56,818 nucleotides of DNA from Methylococcaceae bacterium (GTDB taxonomy: Bacteria; Pseudomonadota; Gammaproteobacteria; Methylococcales; Methylomonadaceae), in assembly GCA_013140705.1 (NCBI GenBank), contig JABFSH010000027.1, forward strand, positions 1 to 56,818, in the 5' to 3' direction. The position numbers were made by a program, and so were the translations under genes. The stretch's first letter is position 1. The number at the start of each line of letters is the position of its first letter. Under the pieces are notes generated by a model. It saw nothing but the letters and a program-made list of their open reading frames with translations, was not told the DNA's origin and did no database searches. This document shows, piece after piece, positions 38,706 through 50,121 of this stretch.

Positions 38706-39596
38706 ATGCGTATAGTACTTGCTTATATCAGCGTAATTTTGATTTGGGCAACTACGCCATTGGCCATAAAATGGAGCGGGCAAGGACCTGGTTTTTTGTT
38801 TGGCGTCACTGGGCGTATGTCAATTGGTATGGTGTGCTTGCTGTTTGTGTTGAGGCTAACTGGTCAGCGATTAGCTTGGCACTCCAAGGCACGCTTGACC
38901 TATTTGGCGGTAGCTTTGCAAATCTATGGTTCAATGTTGGCTGTTTATTGGGGAGCACAATTTATTCCGTCCGGATGGATTTCTGTGATATTCGGCCTGA
39001 CACCCTTGATGACGGCATTATTGTCTGCCCTTTGGTTGGGCGAGCGCAGCTTGTCATTGGGAAAATGGTTGTCCTATTTGATGGGAATTGCCGGGTTGAT
39101 GATCATGTTTGCTTCGGCCATACAATTACATCGCGAAGCAGTCTTGGGTATGGTCGCTGTACTGATGGCCACTTTTTTTCAGGCAGCCAGTTCAGTCTGG
39201 ATAAAACGCATAAATGCAAAATTGCCCGCATTATCACAGGTAGCTGGCGGATTGCTGTTAGCATTGCCGACATATTGGTTGACTTGGTGGATGGGCGATG
39301 GACACTGGCCTTTAGATATTTCATTTACCAGTTTGGCGTCAATCGTCTATTTGGGAGTGATAGCAACAACATTTGGTTTTGTACTTTATTATTACTTATT
39401 GAGCCATTTGTCAGCTAGCCGGGTCGCATTAATAACGCTGGTAACGCCAGTGTTGTCTCTTATTGTAGGGCAAACGGCTAACCATGAACTGCTCTCATCA
39501 AAAATAGCCGTTGGTACATTTTTTATTCTTATGGCGCTGGTTTCTCATGAGTTTTTTGATCGCCTGACTGGAATCTGGCAACGCCGAATTGAATAA
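38706..39596 (+). CDS. EamA/DMT-family transporter
   Basis: A 296-residue integral membrane protein with about ten helices in two EamA repeats, the fold of drug/metabolite and amino acid exporters. The first repeat ends with LTPLMTALLSALWLGERSLS and the second with LVTPVLSLIVGQTANHELL, both with the conserved late Glu. The opening ISVILIWATTPLAIKW is typical. The substrate is unknown. It stands alone between icd and cspA. Confidence 0.88.
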   Translation: MRIVLAYISVILIWATTPLAIKWSGQGPGFLFGVTGRMSIGMVCLLFVLRLTGQRLAWHSKARLTYLAVALQIYGSMLAVYWGAQFIPSGWISVIFGLTPLMTALLSALWLGERSLSLGKWLSYLMGIAGLMIMFASAIQLHREAVLGMVAVLMATFFQAASSVWIKRINAKLPALSQVAGGLLLALPTYWLTWWMGDGHWPLDISFTSLASIVYLGVIATTFGFVLYYYLLSHLSASRVALITLVTPVLSLIVGQTANHELLSSKIAVGTFFILMALVSHEFFDRLTGIWQRRIE

Positions 39597-39784
39597 GTCA
39601 GGTTGCAAAGGCTTAGAAAACGCGTTAGACAAAAAATAAACGGCGGTTACACTAAAATGTTTTTGCCCTGATTATAAATTTAGTGGTAATATTGGACTCC
39701 GTTAAGGTTTGAGTCGGCTTTGAGTGATTAAGGCTGGGATTTGTGAAGCCAATTCGTTGGCGTTTTTTAGTTTAAGAGTGTGAT

Positions 39785-39994
39785 ATGTCAGATCAAGTTG
39801 TAGGTACCGTTAAGTGGTTCAATGATGAAAAAGGTTTTGGATTTATTGAACAAGAAGGTGGCAAAGATGTTTTTGTACACCATAGTGCAATTAACGGCGC
39901 TGGCCGCAAAACATTGCGCGAAGGCCAAAAAGTTACCATGCAGGTAACGCAAGGTCAAAAAGGGCCGCAAGCCGAGAATGTAACCCCAGCGTAA
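39785..39994 (+). CDS. cspA: Cold-shock domain protein
   Basis: A 69-residue single cold-shock domain that binds single-stranded RNA and DNA and melts structure. RNP1 KGFGFI and RNP2 VFVHHSAI are intact, as is VKWFNDEKG. It is probably one of several Csp proteins; the exact paralogue cannot be named. A good terminator follows 12 bp after the stop. The ~185-bp leader may hold the long 5' untranslated region usual for such genes. Confidence 0.95.
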   Translation: MSDQVVGTVKWFNDEKGFGFIEQEGGKDVFVHHSAINGAGRKTLREGQKVTMQVTQGQKGPQAENVTPA

Positions 39995-40006
39995 CAAACT
40001 CAAGCC

Positions 40007-40040
40007 GAACCCAAAAACCAAGCGTTTTTGGGTTCTTCTT
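40007..40040 (+). terminator. Intrinsic terminator of the cold-shock gene
   Basis: A perfect 12-bp stem (gaacccaaaaac / gtttttgggttc) with a 5-base loop is followed by ttctt. The A-rich left arm makes it possibly bidirectional. Confidence 0.85.
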
Positions 40041-40434
40041 ATTAGTCCAGTCAACATTGACTCATTATATTTGAGTCAGCCTCTTTGCGGCTAAAATTTG
40101 GCAATTATTAATGAAAATTAGTAATGCTTGGACGCGTCTGTTTATATCTGCTCAGTCAGCAGCGGATTTTCAATGATTTGTACTTTAAGCCATGGTAGGG
40201 TCGAAGTTACTATTCACCGCCTTTAAGTCGAAATTTCTTCCGTAATCTGAATTGTAAGGCTGAAATGCCAGTATTGGCCTTCAAGTATATTTTTTTGTAA
40301 GGGGGCTTGCTACCACAGTAAGCCTACAGCCGAACCTATCGTCGAAATAGAGCATTTTGAGGTGTTTTTATTGTGTGTATAATGGATTTATTGAATTCGA
40401 TTATTCCTTATAACTCATTATAAATACCAATAAT
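40041..40434. other. Intergenic spacer, nothing identified
   Basis: No gene, RNA or clear repeat seen between the cold-shock terminator and ettA. It should hold the ettA promoter. Confidence 0.5.
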
Positions 40435-42099
40435 ATGGCGCAATACATCTTCTCAATGAATAGGGTCGGCAAAATTGTTCCGCCCAAAAAATACATACTC
40501 AAAGATATTTCCCTTTCTTTTTTCCCTGGTGCAAAAATCGGGGTACTGGGTTTAAACGGTTCCGGTAAGTCAACGCTTCTGAGAATTATGGCCGGGATAG
40601 ACAAAGATATTGAAGGCGAAGCGATACCTCTAAAGGGAATAAATATCGGTTATCTGCCGCAAGAACCTCTTCTGGATCCAGCCAAAACCGTACGCGGCAA
40701 TGTGGAAGAAGCCGTTGCCGAGATCAAGGCTGTATTGGATCGATTTAACGAGGTTAACAACGCTTTTGCTGATCCGGATGCCGATTTTGATGCTTTGCTG
40801 GCAGAGCAGGCTGATTTACAGGAAAAGATAGAAGCTGCCGGTGCCTGGGAGTTGGAAAGAAAACTCGAAATTGCCGCTGATGCGTTACGCTTGCCGGATT
40901 GGGATGCGGATGTAACCAAATTATCAGGTGGTGAAAAACGCCGCGTAGCTCTGTGCCGACTATTGTTGTCCAACCCTGACATGTTGCTGCTGGATGAGCC
41001 AACAAATCATTTGGACGCTGAATCAGTTGCCTGGCTGGAAAGATTTCTTCACGATTATTCCGGCACCGTGGTGGCTGTCACACATGACCGTTATTTTCTG
41101 GACAATGTGGCCGGATGGATTCTGGAACTTGATCGAGGTTCCGGCATTCCTTGGGAAGGTAATTACTCAAGTTGGCTGGATCAAAAAAGTAATCGTTTGT
41201 TGCAAGAGGAAAAGCAGGAGTCTTCCCGGCAAAAGGCCATGAAAGCTGAATTGGAATGGGTTCGCTCCAATCCCAAAGGCCGTCATGCCAAAAGCAAGGC
41301 CAGGTTGGCTCGATTTGAGGAACTGTCTTCATCGGATGTCCAAAAACGTAATGAAACCCAGGAAATTTATATTCCACCCGGACCTCGTCTGGGCGATGTG
41401 GTGATTGAAGCCGATAATATTTCGAAAGGATTTGGTGACAGACTATTGATCAACGACCTGAGTTTTAAGCTCCCGCCTGGTGGTATTGTCGGCATCATAG
41501 GGCCCAATGGTGCAGGTAAAACGACATTATTCCGTATGATGGCCGGTCTTGAGCAACCGGATTCGGGCACCTTGACACTGGGTAAAACTTTGCAACTCGC
41601 CTATGTTGATCAGTTGCGCGATGACATGGATGCCAACAAAACCGTTTTTGAAGAAATCACCGACGGGTTGGACATGATCACTGTCGGTAAATATGAAACA
41701 CCGTCTCGGGCATATGTAGGGCGTTTTAACTTCAAAGGCGGGGACCAGCAGAAACGCATCGGTGATCTTTCAGGTGGTGAACGCAACCGGGTGCATCTGG
41801 CTAAACTGCTAAAATCCGGAGGCAATGTTTTGTTGCTCGACGAACCAACAAACGATCTCGATGTTGAGACGTTGCGGGCTCTGGAGGAGGCTTTGCTTGC
41901 GTTTCCCGGTTGTGCAGTCGTTATTTCCCATGATCGCTGGTTTCTGGATAGAATCGCGACTCATATGCTGGCATTTGAGGGTGACAGTCAGGTCGTCTGG
42001 TTTGAAGGCAACTATGAAGATTACGAGGCCGACCGTCATCGAAGACTAGGAAGTGATGCCGATAATCCGCATCGGATAAAATATAAAAAACTGTCTTAG
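40435..42099 (+). CDS. ettA: Energy-dependent translational throttle protein EttA (ABC-F)
   Basis: A 554-residue ABC-F protein that binds the ribosomal E site and gates the first elongation steps according to ATP/ADP. There are two ABC domains: Walker [12 protein letters not shown] (~37) and [11 protein letters not shown] (~358), with signatures [11 protein letters not shown] and [11 protein letters not shown]. Walker B blocks are [11 protein letters not shown] and [11 protein letters not shown]. The arm and linker ([24 protein letters not shown]) are EttA-specific. Length is as in E. coli (555). It is a single gene. Confidence 0.96.
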   Translation: MAQYIFSMNRVGKIVPPKKYILKDISLSFFPGAKIGVLGLNGSGKSTLLRIMAGIDKDIEGEAIPLKGINIGYLPQEPLLDPAKTVRGNVEEAVAEIKAVLDRFNEVNNAFADPDADFDALLAEQADLQEKIEAAGAWELERKLEIAADALRLPDWDADVTKLSGGEKRRVALCRLLLSNPDMLLLDEPTNHLDAESVAWLERFLHDYSGTVVAVTHDRYFLDNVAGWILELDRGSGIPWEGNYSSWLDQKSNRLLQEEKQESSRQKAMKAELEWVRSNPKGRHAKSKARLARFEELSSSDVQKRNETQEIYIPPGPRLGDVVIEADNISKGFGDRLLINDLSFKLPPGGIVGIIGPNGAGKTTLFRMMAGLEQPDSGTLTLGKTLQLAYVDQLRDDMDANKTVFEEITDGLDMITVGKYETPSRAYVGRFNFKGGDQQKRIGDLSGGERNRVHLAKLLKSGGNVLLLDEPTNDLDVETLRALEEALLAFPGCAVVISHDRWFLDRIATHMLAFEGDSQVVWFEGNYEDYEADRHRRLGSDADNPHRIKYKKLS

Positions 42100-42403
42100 A
42101 CGCCCCCGGAATTCATTCTTCAGTGAACCTAACCGAATCGGACACACAGCTACCAACTTAGACGGCGCATGTGTCCGAGCGCCTTCAAAATTACAGCATG
42201 CTACTGATAACATATTTCCCCGGTTACAGTCCACAATCTACACTATCGAATCAAGATACAAAGTAGCCTGTAGAATTCTGATTCAATTACAAAATCTGCT
42301 TGACTTGCTTGATTCAGTTTTTCGTATTGGGAAACGATGGTATTTATATATGGACTATTATTCTCTTTGAAAAAATCAATCATTATTAGGGAAGAAAATC
42401 ATC
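42100..42403. other. Intergenic spacer with an inverted repeat
   Basis: A 9-bp dyad tcggacaca (42138-42146) / tgtgtccga (42170-42178) follows ettA with a 23-base loop and no U-tract. The rest is A+T-rich leader upstream of xfp, with AGGGAAG before the start. Confidence 0.5.
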
Positions 42404-44800
42404 ATGACAACTCATCAATCAATCACAGCGACTTATGATTCAGCATCATTGAGTGCAGACGAACTAGCTAAGATTAACGCCTATTGGCGTGCTTGCACCT
42501 ATCTTGCCGCAGGCATGATTTATCTGCGCGACAATCCGCTGCTGAAAGAGACACTTAAACCTGAGCATATCAAAACCAGGCTGTTAGGCCACTGGGGATC
42601 AAGCCCAGGCCTAAGCTTTGCCTATATCCACATGAATCGGATGATAAAGAAATACGATCTTGATGTGATTTTTATGGCGGGTCCCGGTCACGGAGCTCCA
42701 GGAGTGTTGGCGCCTGTCTACCTTGAAGGCACTTATGCTGAGATTTATCCGAACAAGGGCGAAGATGAAGAAGGGATGCTGCGGTTTTTTAAAGAATTTT
42801 CATTTCCTGGCGGCATAGGAAGCCACTGTACACCGGAAACGCCAGGTTCCATTCATGAAGGTGGCGAATTAGGCTACAGCGTTTCCCATGCCTATGGTGC
42901 GGCCTACGACAATCCTGATCTAGTGGTGACCGTAGTGGTCGGTGATGGTGAATCGGAAACGGGGCCGCTGGCGACGTCCTGGCATTCCAATAAATTTCTG
43001 AATCCGATACGCGATGGTGCGGTATTACCGATCCTGCATCTGAATGGCTACAAAATCAATAATCCGACTCTGTTGTCCCGGATATCTCATGAGGAGCTGG
43101 AGCGGCTATTCCAAGGTTATGGTTATACACCGCACTTTGTAGAAGGTAGCGATCCGGAAACGATGCATCAACGTATGGCCGCAGTGCTGGAACACTGTGT
43201 GCTGGAAATTCGACGAATACAAGAAGAGGCCAGACGCACCGGTGTTCCTGCTCGGCCTCGCTGGCCCATGATCGTATTGCGTAGCCCGAAGGGCTGGACA
43301 GGCCCCAAGGAAGTCAATGGTCATAAGGTCGAGGGTTTTTGGCGTTCTCACCAAGTGCCTTTGGCCAGCGTGAAGGAAAATCCGGAACATTTGAAGCAGT
43401 TGGAAACTTGGCTGCGGAGTTATAAACCAGAGGAATTGTTCGATAATGCCGGCAGATTGCTACCTGAACTCAAGGCTTTAGCTCCACAAGGTACGCGCCG
43501 TATGGGCGCAAACCTGCACGCAAACGGCGGTTTGCTGCGGAAAGCTCTACGCATGCCTGATTTTAAGGATTATGCACTGGCGCTGGCGGGACCTGGCAAG
43601 GTCTCGGCGGAAAATACCCGGCCTTTGGGTAAATTCCTGCGTGACATCATGAGCGATAACATGAACAATTTTCGCGTTTTTGGTCCGGACGAAAACAGTT
43701 CCAACAAACTGGATGACATATATAAAGCCAGCAAGAAAACCTGGCTGGCGGACTATCTGCCCGAGGATGCTGATGGTGGTGAGCTGTCGCCGGATGGTCG
43801 CGTTATGGAAATGTTATCGGAGCATACGCTGGAAGGCTGGCTGGAAGGTTATTTGTTAACCGGTCGCCACGGCTTCTTTTCCACCTATGAAGCGTTTGTT
43901 CATGTTATCGACTCCATGTTCAACCAACATGCCAAATGGTTGGCCATGTCCAAAGCCGTGTCCTGGCGGGCGCCGGTGTCTTCGCTTAATCTGTTGATTA
44001 CTTCAACCGTCTGGCGTCAGGATCACAATGGCTTTACGCATCAGGATCCGGGGTTCCTGGATTTGGTCGTCAACAAAAGTCCTTCGGTGACACGCATCTA
44101 TCTGCCGGCGGATGTGAACTGTTTGTTGTCCGTTGCGGATCACTGCCTGAAAAGTACTGACTATATCAACGTCATTGTCAGCGATAAGCAGAAGCATCTG
44201 CAATATCTGGATATGGATGCAGCAATCAAGCATTGCACCAAAGGTATCGGTATCTGGGAATGGGCGAGTAATGATGACGGTTGTGAACCGGATCTGGTGA
44301 TGGCCAGTGCCGGCGATATTCCTACCAAGGAGGCCTTGGCGGCCGTTGTCTTGTTGCGCGAGAATTTTCCACAGCTCAAAGTTCGTTACATAAACGTGGT
44401 TGATTTGTACAAGCTCGTACCCGGAGATGAACATCCGCATGGCTTGTCGGATCGGGATTTCGACAGTTTATTCACATTGGACAAACCGATTATTTTCAAC
44501 TTTCATGGTTATCCCTGGCTGATCCATCGCCTGGCGTATCGTCGCAACAATCACAAAAATTTGCATGTACGTGGCTATAAGGAAAAAGGCAGTATTAACA
44601 CACCGCTGGAATTGGCCATTCAAAATGAAACTGATCGTTTTAGTCTGGCTATTGATGCCATCGATCGGATTCCTGCGCTTCAAATATCCGGCGCTCATGT
44701 CAAAGAAAGGCTCCGCGATCTACAAATCGAATGCCGTAACTATGCCTATGAGTTCGGTACCGACAGGCCGGAAGATGATCAATGGCAATGGCCTTACTAG
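42404..44800 (+). CDS. xfp: Phosphoketolase (xylulose-5-P/fructose-6-P)
   Basis: A TPP enzyme that splits xylulose 5-phosphate or fructose 6-phosphate with phosphate into acetyl phosphate plus an aldose phosphate. The 798-residue length fits. Signatures are [17 protein letters not shown] and the TPP block [21 protein letters not shown]; also [12 protein letters not shown] near the N-terminus. SD AGGGAAG. ackA starts 16 bp downstream, so acetyl phosphate goes straight to acetate and ATP. In aerobic methanotrophs this pair offers a bypass that saves carbon between ribulose monophosphate sugars and acetyl units. Confidence 0.96.
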   Translation: MTTHQSITATYDSASLSADELAKINAYWRACTYLAAGMIYLRDNPLLKETLKPEHIKTRLLGHWGSSPGLSFAYIHMNRMIKKYDLDVIFMAGPGHGAPGVLAPVYLEGTYAEIYPNKGEDEEGMLRFFKEFSFPGGIGSHCTPETPGSIHEGGELGYSVSHAYGAAYDNPDLVVTVVVGDGESETGPLATSWHSNKFLNPIRDGAVLPILHLNGYKINNPTLLSRISHEELERLFQGYGYTPHFVEGSDPETMHQRMAAVLEHCVLEIRRIQEEARRTGVPARPRWPMIVLRSPKGWTGPKEVNGHKVEGFWRSHQVPLASVKENPEHLKQLETWLRSYKPEELFDNAGRLLPELKALAPQGTRRMGANLHANGGLLRKALRMPDFKDYALALAGPGKVSAENTRPLGKFLRDIMSDNMNNFRVFGPDENSSNKLDDIYKASKKTWLADYLPEDADGGELSPDGRVMEMLSEHTLEGWLEGYLLTGRHGFFSTYEAFVHVIDSMFNQHAKWLAMSKAVSWRAPVSSLNLLITSTVWRQDHNGFTHQDPGFLDLVVNKSPSVTRIYLPADVNCLLSVADHCLKSTDYINVIVSDKQKHLQYLDMDAAIKHCTKGIGIWEWASNDDGCEPDLVMASAGDIPTKEALAAVVLLRENFPQLKVRYINVVDLYKLVPGDEHPHGLSDRDFDSLFTLDKPIIFNFHGYPWLIHRLAYRRNNHKNLHVRGYKEKGSINTPLELAIQNETDRFSLAIDAIDRIPALQISGAHVKERLRDLQIECRNYAYEFGTDRPEDDQWQWPY

Positions 44801-44816
44801 CATCTGATCCAGTCCG

Positions 44817-46001
44817 ATGAATGAGTATTTGTTGGTTGTTAATGCGGGTTCATCGAGCATCAAGTTTGCAATCTATCAAAAAACAGCCTCAACACAGCTT
44901 GTTGGTGAGGCTGCCGGACAAATCGAGGGTATTGGCAGTCAGCCGCATTTCAATGTGAAGTGTTCTGATGGTGACTTGATTGATTGCCGATTCACGGTAA
45001 CAGAGGTGCCGAATCACATAAGCGCCATTACCCATGTCAGAGATTGGCTATCAGACTATTTAACCAAGGGCGTTCTGTTGGCTGTCGGGCATCGCGTGGT
45101 TCATGGCGGACAAAACTACGCCGCTCCTGTTTTGGTAAACGCAAAAGTGCTAATGGATCTTGAAAACCTCATCCCGTTAGCGCCGCTGCATCAGCCGCAC
45201 AACCTGGTTACTATCCGAGCGTTAATGGAAACCATGCCAATGTTGCCGCAAGTGGCGTGCTTCGATACTGCGTTTCACCGGACGCAAGTCGAAGTCGCGC
45301 AACGCTTCGCCATCCCCAGGCGCTTTACAGATGAAGGTGTGCGTCGCTATGGATTCCACGGCTTGTCTTATGAATATATTGCCTCGGTTTTACCCGCGCT
45401 TGACCCGAAATTACCCGATGCTCGCGTCATCGTCGCACATTTAGGCAGCGGCGCCAGCCTGTGTGCACTTTATAAAGGGCATAGTGTCGCCACGACGATG
45501 GGTTTTTCGCCGCTTGACGGCCTGGTCATGGGGACACGTTGCGGCAATCTTGACCCGGGCGTAATAATTTATTTGATGGATCATTACCATATGGACGCAC
45601 GGGCTGTTGAGCGTCTGCTCTACCATCAGTCAGGATTGCTTGGAGTTTCCGATATTTCCAACGACATGCGCACGCTGGTAGCCAGCGGCGACCCTCGCGC
45701 CTTGGAAGCCATCGACTTGTTCGTGTATCGCATCGGGCGTGAAATAGGTTCGCTGGCTGCAGCGCTCGGAGGTCTTGACGCGCTGGTTTTTACCGGAGGG
45801 ATCGGTGAACATTCTGCCGTCATTCGTGCGAAAGTCTGTCATCAAGCTGCATGGCTTGGACTTGAAATTGACAACATCGCCAATGAAAATGCCGCAACAC
45901 GGATTTCGACTGTCGATTCCAAACTCTCGGCATGGGTTGTAGCCACCGATGAAAATTTGATGATTGCCCGTCATACCCAGCAATTAGTCGGGGTTTCTTG
46001 A
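44817..46001 (+). CDS. ackA: Acetate kinase
   Basis: AckA makes ATP and acetate from acetyl phosphate, reversibly. It has 394 residues with VVNAGSSSIKFA at the N-terminus, the active-site region VGHRVVHGG, CFDTAFH, RRYGFHGLSYEYI, HLGSGASLCA and FTGGIGEHSAVIR. All the family landmarks are present and the length is normal (400). It is in an operon with xfp and no separate promoter is obvious. Confidence 0.96.
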   Translation: MNEYLLVVNAGSSSIKFAIYQKTASTQLVGEAAGQIEGIGSQPHFNVKCSDGDLIDCRFTVTEVPNHISAITHVRDWLSDYLTKGVLLAVGHRVVHGGQNYAAPVLVNAKVLMDLENLIPLAPLHQPHNLVTIRALMETMPMLPQVACFDTAFHRTQVEVAQRFAIPRRFTDEGVRRYGFHGLSYEYIASVLPALDPKLPDARVIVAHLGSGASLCALYKGHSVATTMGFSPLDGLVMGTRCGNLDPGVIIYLMDHYHMDARAVERLLYHQSGLLGVSDISNDMRTLVASGDPRALEAIDLFVYRIGREIGSLAAALGGLDALVFTGGIGEHSAVIRAKVCHQAAWLGLEIDNIANENAATRISTVDSKLSAWVVATDENLMIARHTQQLVGVS

Positions 46002-46467
46002 CGGCGTTCCTAATAGTTGGCTTAAATCGGTAGCTTGTCAGGATATCCGCATCTGTGTATCTTCCGATTTTGGATGATAGACTGTTAGAAAATCCAGTTG
46101 AAGACATAAATTTGTTGCAGGCAAGACTTAAAATAGAGAAGATACGCGGAAACAGTTTAATTAGTGCCTGACCGAAAAAGCCAAAAATAAAAAAACTCTG
46201 CGGCGAGTTTCGCCAAATTTCAAACGGAAACCGACTGGCTTACGGCTTTCTTATGGTGATTATCTGTCAAAATGCGTAATAGCCTCAGGACAGTGACAAA
46301 CGCGCAGGATTCTGGCCGCAGATTGCCAGCCCGGTAGAATGTGCTGAACGAGGAAGCGCATCGTTCGCGAAATTTCTTTTGATGCGCCTCGTGCCTAGGC
46401 ACATCCTACATCTTACGGATTTTAAAGGTCGGCAGATAAACTCGCCGGTACACCAGAACTCCTGCTG
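46002..46467. other. Intergenic region upstream of clpB
   Basis: No convincing gene: several frames on the minus strand have no family resemblance and are probably chance. No clear terminator follows ackA. The right end holds the heat-shock promoter described separately. Confidence 0.5.
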
Positions 46468-46496
46468 CTTGAAAACAGCATAATTTCTCCCCATAT
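46468..46496 (+). promoter_or_regulatory. Sigma-32 (heat-shock) promoter of clpB
   Basis: CTTGAAA (46468-46474) and CCCCATAT (46489-46496) are separated by 14 bases, matching the RpoH consensus for -35 and -10. It lies 36 bp before the clpB start, which leaves room for a short leader with GAGG. Confidence 0.88.
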
Positions 46497-46532
46497 CAGC
46501 ATTAACTAAAATTGCCTAAAGAGGTATCGAAA

Positions 46533-49109
46533 ATGCGGATGGATAAATTAACCAGTAAGTTCCAATCGGCGCTGGCCGATGCGCAAAGCCTTGCTTTGGG
46601 CAAGGATCATCAATTTATCGATCCTGCTCATTTGATGACGGCGTTGCTGGATCAGGAAGGCGGCAGTATCAAGCCGTTGTTGACCCAACTGGGTGTAAAC
46701 ACCGGTTCATTGCGGGTGGATTTGGCTAAAGAATTGGCGCGTGCCGCCACGGTGACCGGTTCCGGTGGTGATGTGCAAATTTCCAACGAGTTACTCAGGC
46801 TGCTGAACTTAACGGATAAGCTGGCGCAAAAACGTAACGATAAGTTTATTTCCAGCGAGTTATTTTTATTAGCTGCATTGGAAGAAAAAGGCTTATTGCA
46901 GGATATGCTCAAGAAAGCGGGCTTAACGAAAGTAGGCGTTGAAAAAGCGATCGATGCCATGCGCGGTGGTCAGGCGGTTGATGATCCCAATGCCGAAGAC
47001 CAACGGCAGGCATTGAAAAAATATACCATTGATCTGACCGAGCGCGCCGAAGCCGGCAAGCTTGATCCGGTCATCGGCCGCGATGATGAAATTCGACGGA
47101 CCATTCAGGTATTGCAGCGTCGTACCAAAAACAATCCGGTGCTGATTGGCGAACCCGGCGTCGGTAAAACCGCGATTGTTGAGGGTTTGGCGCAACGCAT
47201 TGTCAATGGCGAAGTTCCTGAAGGTATTAAAGGCAAACAGGTACTGGCGCTGGATATGGCCGCTTTGATTGCTGGCGCAAAGTTTCGTGGTGAATTTGAA
47301 GAACGCTTGAAAGCTGTTTTGAATGATCTGGCGAAACAGGAAGGGCAGGTTATCCTGTTTATCGACGAGCTGCACACCATGGTGGGTGCGGGTAAGGCAG
47401 AAGGTGCGATGGATGCGGGCAATATGTTGAAACCGGCGCTGGCTCGTGGCGAGTTGCATTGCGTGGGTGCGACGACATTGGATGAATATCGCAAATACGT
47501 CGAGAAAGATGCCGCATTGGAACGCCGTTTTCAGAAAGTCTTGGTTGATCAGCCTTCAGTCGAAGATACCATCGCCATTTTGCGCGGCTTGAAGGAAAAA
47601 TACGAAGTCCATCATGGCGTCGAAATCACCGATCCGGCGATTGTTGCCGCCGCAAGCCTGTCTTATCGTTACATAGCCGATCGTCAATTACCGGACAAAG
47701 CCATCGATCTCATCGATGAGGCGGCCAGTCGCATTCGTATGGAAATGGATTCCAAACCGGAGGAAATGGATAAACTCTACCGGCGTTTGATACAGTTAAA
47801 GATCGAACAGGTGGCACTGAAAAAAGAAGCCGATGCCGCTTCAAAAAAACGCCTCAGCATTCTGGAAGACGATATTGCCGAACTGGAAAAAGAATATTCG
47901 GATCTTGAAGAAATCTGGAAAGCCGAGAAAGCATCGTTACAAGGTTCGGCATCGATCAAGGAAAAACTGGAGCATGCCCGGGTTGACCTGGAGGAAGCGC
48001 GCCGGAAAAATAATCTGGAACGCATGTCTGAGTTGCAATACGGCATTATTCCTGCCTTGGAAAAGCAACTGGCAAATCCTGAAACGGCCTCAAAGCAAAA
48101 AATGACCTTGTTACGTAATAAAGTCACTGAAGAGGAAATTGCCGAAGTCGTGTCCAAGTGGACGGGCATTCCGGTCTCAAAGATGATGGAAGGTGAACGC
48201 GATAAATTGCTGCGTATGGAAGAGCAATTAAGTAAGCGGGTTGTCGGTCAGGAAGAAGCGCTGAAAGCGGTCAGTAATGCCATTCGCCGGTCCAGGGCCG
48301 GATTATCGGATCCAAATCGTCCCAACGGTTCATTTTTATTTCTTGGCCCGACCGGTGTTGGTAAAACCGAGTTGTGTAAGGCGTTAGCCGAATTTTTGTT
48401 CGACACTGTCGATGCCATGGTGCGCATTGATATGTCTGAATTTATGGAAAAACATTCGGTTGCCCGTTTGATAGGTGCGCCTCCGGGGTATGTTGGATAT
48501 GAAGAGGGTGGGTATCTGACTGAAGCGGTCAGACGTAAACCGTATTCGGTTATTCTATTGGACGAAATTGAAAAAGCGCACCCTGATGTTTTTAATGTGT
48601 TGTTGCAAGTCCTCGATGACGGGCGTTTGACCGATGGTCAGGGAAGAACGGTTGATTTTAGGAATACCGTGATTGTCATGACCTCAAATCTGGGGTCGGA
48701 TATTATCCAGGAGCTGGCAGGCGAAGCGCTTTATCCGGTCATGAAAGCAGCTGTCATGGAAAGAGTTGGTCAGCAATTCCGTCCCGAGTTTATTAACCGT
48801 ATTGATGAAGCGGTGGTTTTCCATCCCCTGGGTCGCGGTCAAATCAGGGCGATATCGGCGATACAGATCGAATTTTTACGGAAACGCCTGCAGGACCGTG
48901 AAATCAGTCTTGAAATTTCCGATGTTGCATTGGATCTGCTGGGTGAGGCAGGCTTCGACCCGGTTTATGGCGCAAGGCCCTTAAAGCGAGCCATTCAACA
49001 GCAACTGGAAAATCCGCTGGCGCAGGACATTCTGGCCGGTAAATATACTGCCGGTGATGTCATTAAGATTCATGCGGACAAGGCCGGATTACTTTTTGGA
49101 AAGGGCTGA
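46533..49109 (+). CDS. clpB: ClpB disaggregase
   Basis: A Hsp100 AAA+ hexamer that works with DnaK to pull proteins out of aggregates. From ATG 46533 it has 858 residues and begins [18 protein letters not shown], as in E. coli ClpB (857). An upstream TTG frame extension is ignored. The N domain, the D1 ATPase ([15 protein letters not shown]), the long coiled-coil M domain (~410-530) and D2 ([19 protein letters not shown]) are all present. It has GAGG as ribosome site and a sigma-32 promoter upstream, so heat induction is expected. There is no IGF/IGL loop, as expected of ClpB and not ClpA/ClpX. Confidence 0.98.
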   Translation: MRMDKLTSKFQSALADAQSLALGKDHQFIDPAHLMTALLDQEGGSIKPLLTQLGVNTGSLRVDLAKELARAATVTGSGGDVQISNELLRLLNLTDKLAQKRNDKFISSELFLLAALEEKGLLQDMLKKAGLTKVGVEKAIDAMRGGQAVDDPNAEDQRQALKKYTIDLTERAEAGKLDPVIGRDDEIRRTIQVLQRRTKNNPVLIGEPGVGKTAIVEGLAQRIVNGEVPEGIKGKQVLALDMAALIAGAKFRGEFEERLKAVLNDLAKQEGQVILFIDELHTMVGAGKAEGAMDAGNMLKPALARGELHCVGATTLDEYRKYVEKDAALERRFQKVLVDQPSVEDTIAILRGLKEKYEVHHGVEITDPAIVAAASLSYRYIADRQLPDKAIDLIDEAASRIRMEMDSKPEEMDKLYRRLIQLKIEQVALKKEADAASKKRLSILEDDIAELEKEYSDLEEIWKAEKASLQGSASIKEKLEHARVDLEEARRKNNLERMSELQYGIIPALEKQLANPETASKQKMTLLRNKVTEEEIAEVVSKWTGIPVSKMMEGERDKLLRMEEQLSKRVVGQEEALKAVSNAIRRSRAGLSDPNRPNGSFLFLGPTGVGKTELCKALAEFLFDTVDAMVRIDMSEFMEKHSVARLIGAPPGYVGYEEGGYLTEAVRRKPYSVILLDEIEKAHPDVFNVLLQVLDDGRLTDGQGRTVDFRNTVIVMTSNLGSDIIQELAGEALYPVMKAAVMERVGQQFRPEFINRIDEAVVFHPLGRGQIRAISAIQIEFLRKRLQDREISLEISDVALDLLGEAGFDPVYGARPLKRAIQQQLENPLAQDILAGKYTAGDVIKIHADKAGLLFGKG

Positions 49110-49172
49110 ATAGTTCTGCCAGCCTAAATCAACCCATTTTTTATAATATACAGCAGCTTGTCTAGGGGGAGT

Positions 49173-50015
49173 ATGAAGACGCCAAAAAGTCTTGAGCAAT
49201 TAGTGAACGATGGCCTTGTGGATGAGGTTATTCGTCCATTAAAAAGCGGGAAAGAAGCGGCGGTCTATGTGGTGCACTCTGAAGGCGAAGTACGCTGCGC
49301 CAAGGTTTACAAGGAAGCTAACAAGCGAGGTTTTCACAAGCAGGCTTTGTATCAGGAAGGTCGCAAAGTTCGAAACAGCAGACAGGCCCGCGCCATGGAA
49401 AAAAACACCCGCTTTGGGCGTCAACAGCAGGAACAGGTCTGGCAAACAGCCGAAGTGGATGCCCTGTACCGACTGGCCAGAGCAGGCGTGCGTGTGCCGC
49501 AACCCTATAATTTTGTCGAAGGTGTATTACTGATGGAACTGGTGACCGATGCGCAGGGGGCTGCGGCGCCCCGACTCAATGATCTGGAATTAACCAGGGA
49601 GCAAGCGCTCCAATATCACGGCTTCCTGATTAAGGAAGTGGTCAAGATGCTCTGTGCCGGCATCGTTCACGGCGATTTGTCGGAATACAATATTCTTGTT
49701 GATCAGCACGGGCCCGTTATCATCGATTTGCCTCAGGCTGTCGATGCGGCGGCCAATAATAATGCGGCCAGAATGCTCGAACGGGATGTCAATAATCTGG
49801 CTGATTACTTTGGCCGTTTTGCGCCGGAACTATTGACAACCAGTTATGGTAAAGAAATCTGGAAGATTTATGAAAGTGGAAATCTGACGCCCGATGTTGT
49901 ATTGACGGGGCACTTCAAAGGAAGTAACAAGAGAGCCGATCTTAACAGCATAATGAGGGAAATTAATGATGCCAGAGAAGATGCACTTCGCCGTAACTTT
50001 GGACACGAGCCTTAG
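49173..50015 (+). CDS. RIO1-family atypical serine kinase
   Basis: A 280-residue protein kinase of the RIO1 type. Key marks are the LKSGKEAAVYVV nucleotide loop, the catalytic HGDLSEYNILV and the metal-binding IIDLPQAVD. Eukaryotic and archaeal members act in small-subunit maturation; the bacterial role is poorly known. Start ATG 49173 has GGGGGA in front, preferred over the frame opening at 49158. It follows clpB by 64 bp without a clear terminator and may be cotranscribed. Confidence 0.9.
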   Translation: MKTPKSLEQLVNDGLVDEVIRPLKSGKEAAVYVVHSEGEVRCAKVYKEANKRGFHKQALYQEGRKVRNSRQARAMEKNTRFGRQQQEQVWQTAEVDALYRLARAGVRVPQPYNFVEGVLLMELVTDAQGAAAPRLNDLELTREQALQYHGFLIKEVVKMLCAGIVHGDLSEYNILVDQHGPVIIDLPQAVDAAANNNAARMLERDVNNLADYFGRFAPELLTTSYGKEIWKIYESGNLTPDVVLTGHFKGSNKRADLNSIMREINDAREDALRRNFGHEP

Positions 50016-50052
50016 GTGATTTCCGGAGAAGAATTTACCTGTCTTTAAGCGG

Positions 50053-50082
50053 CGGCAGCAGTTTAACAGCACCATGCTGCCG
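50053..50082. terminator. Possible bidirectional terminator hairpin
   Basis: cggcagca (50053-50060) pairs with tgctgccg (50075-50082) around a 14-base loop, in the 106 bp between the convergent RIO kinase and bufC genes. U-runs are poor on both strands. Confidence 0.4.
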
Positions 50083-50121
50083 GGTGGCTATTTTGCTCGG
50101 GAGGAGCGGGTTTCCTTCCGT

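Noticed and set aside
46220-46494. Minus-strand frames upstream of clpB
   Set aside because: No family character, and the right one overlaps the heat-shock promoter.
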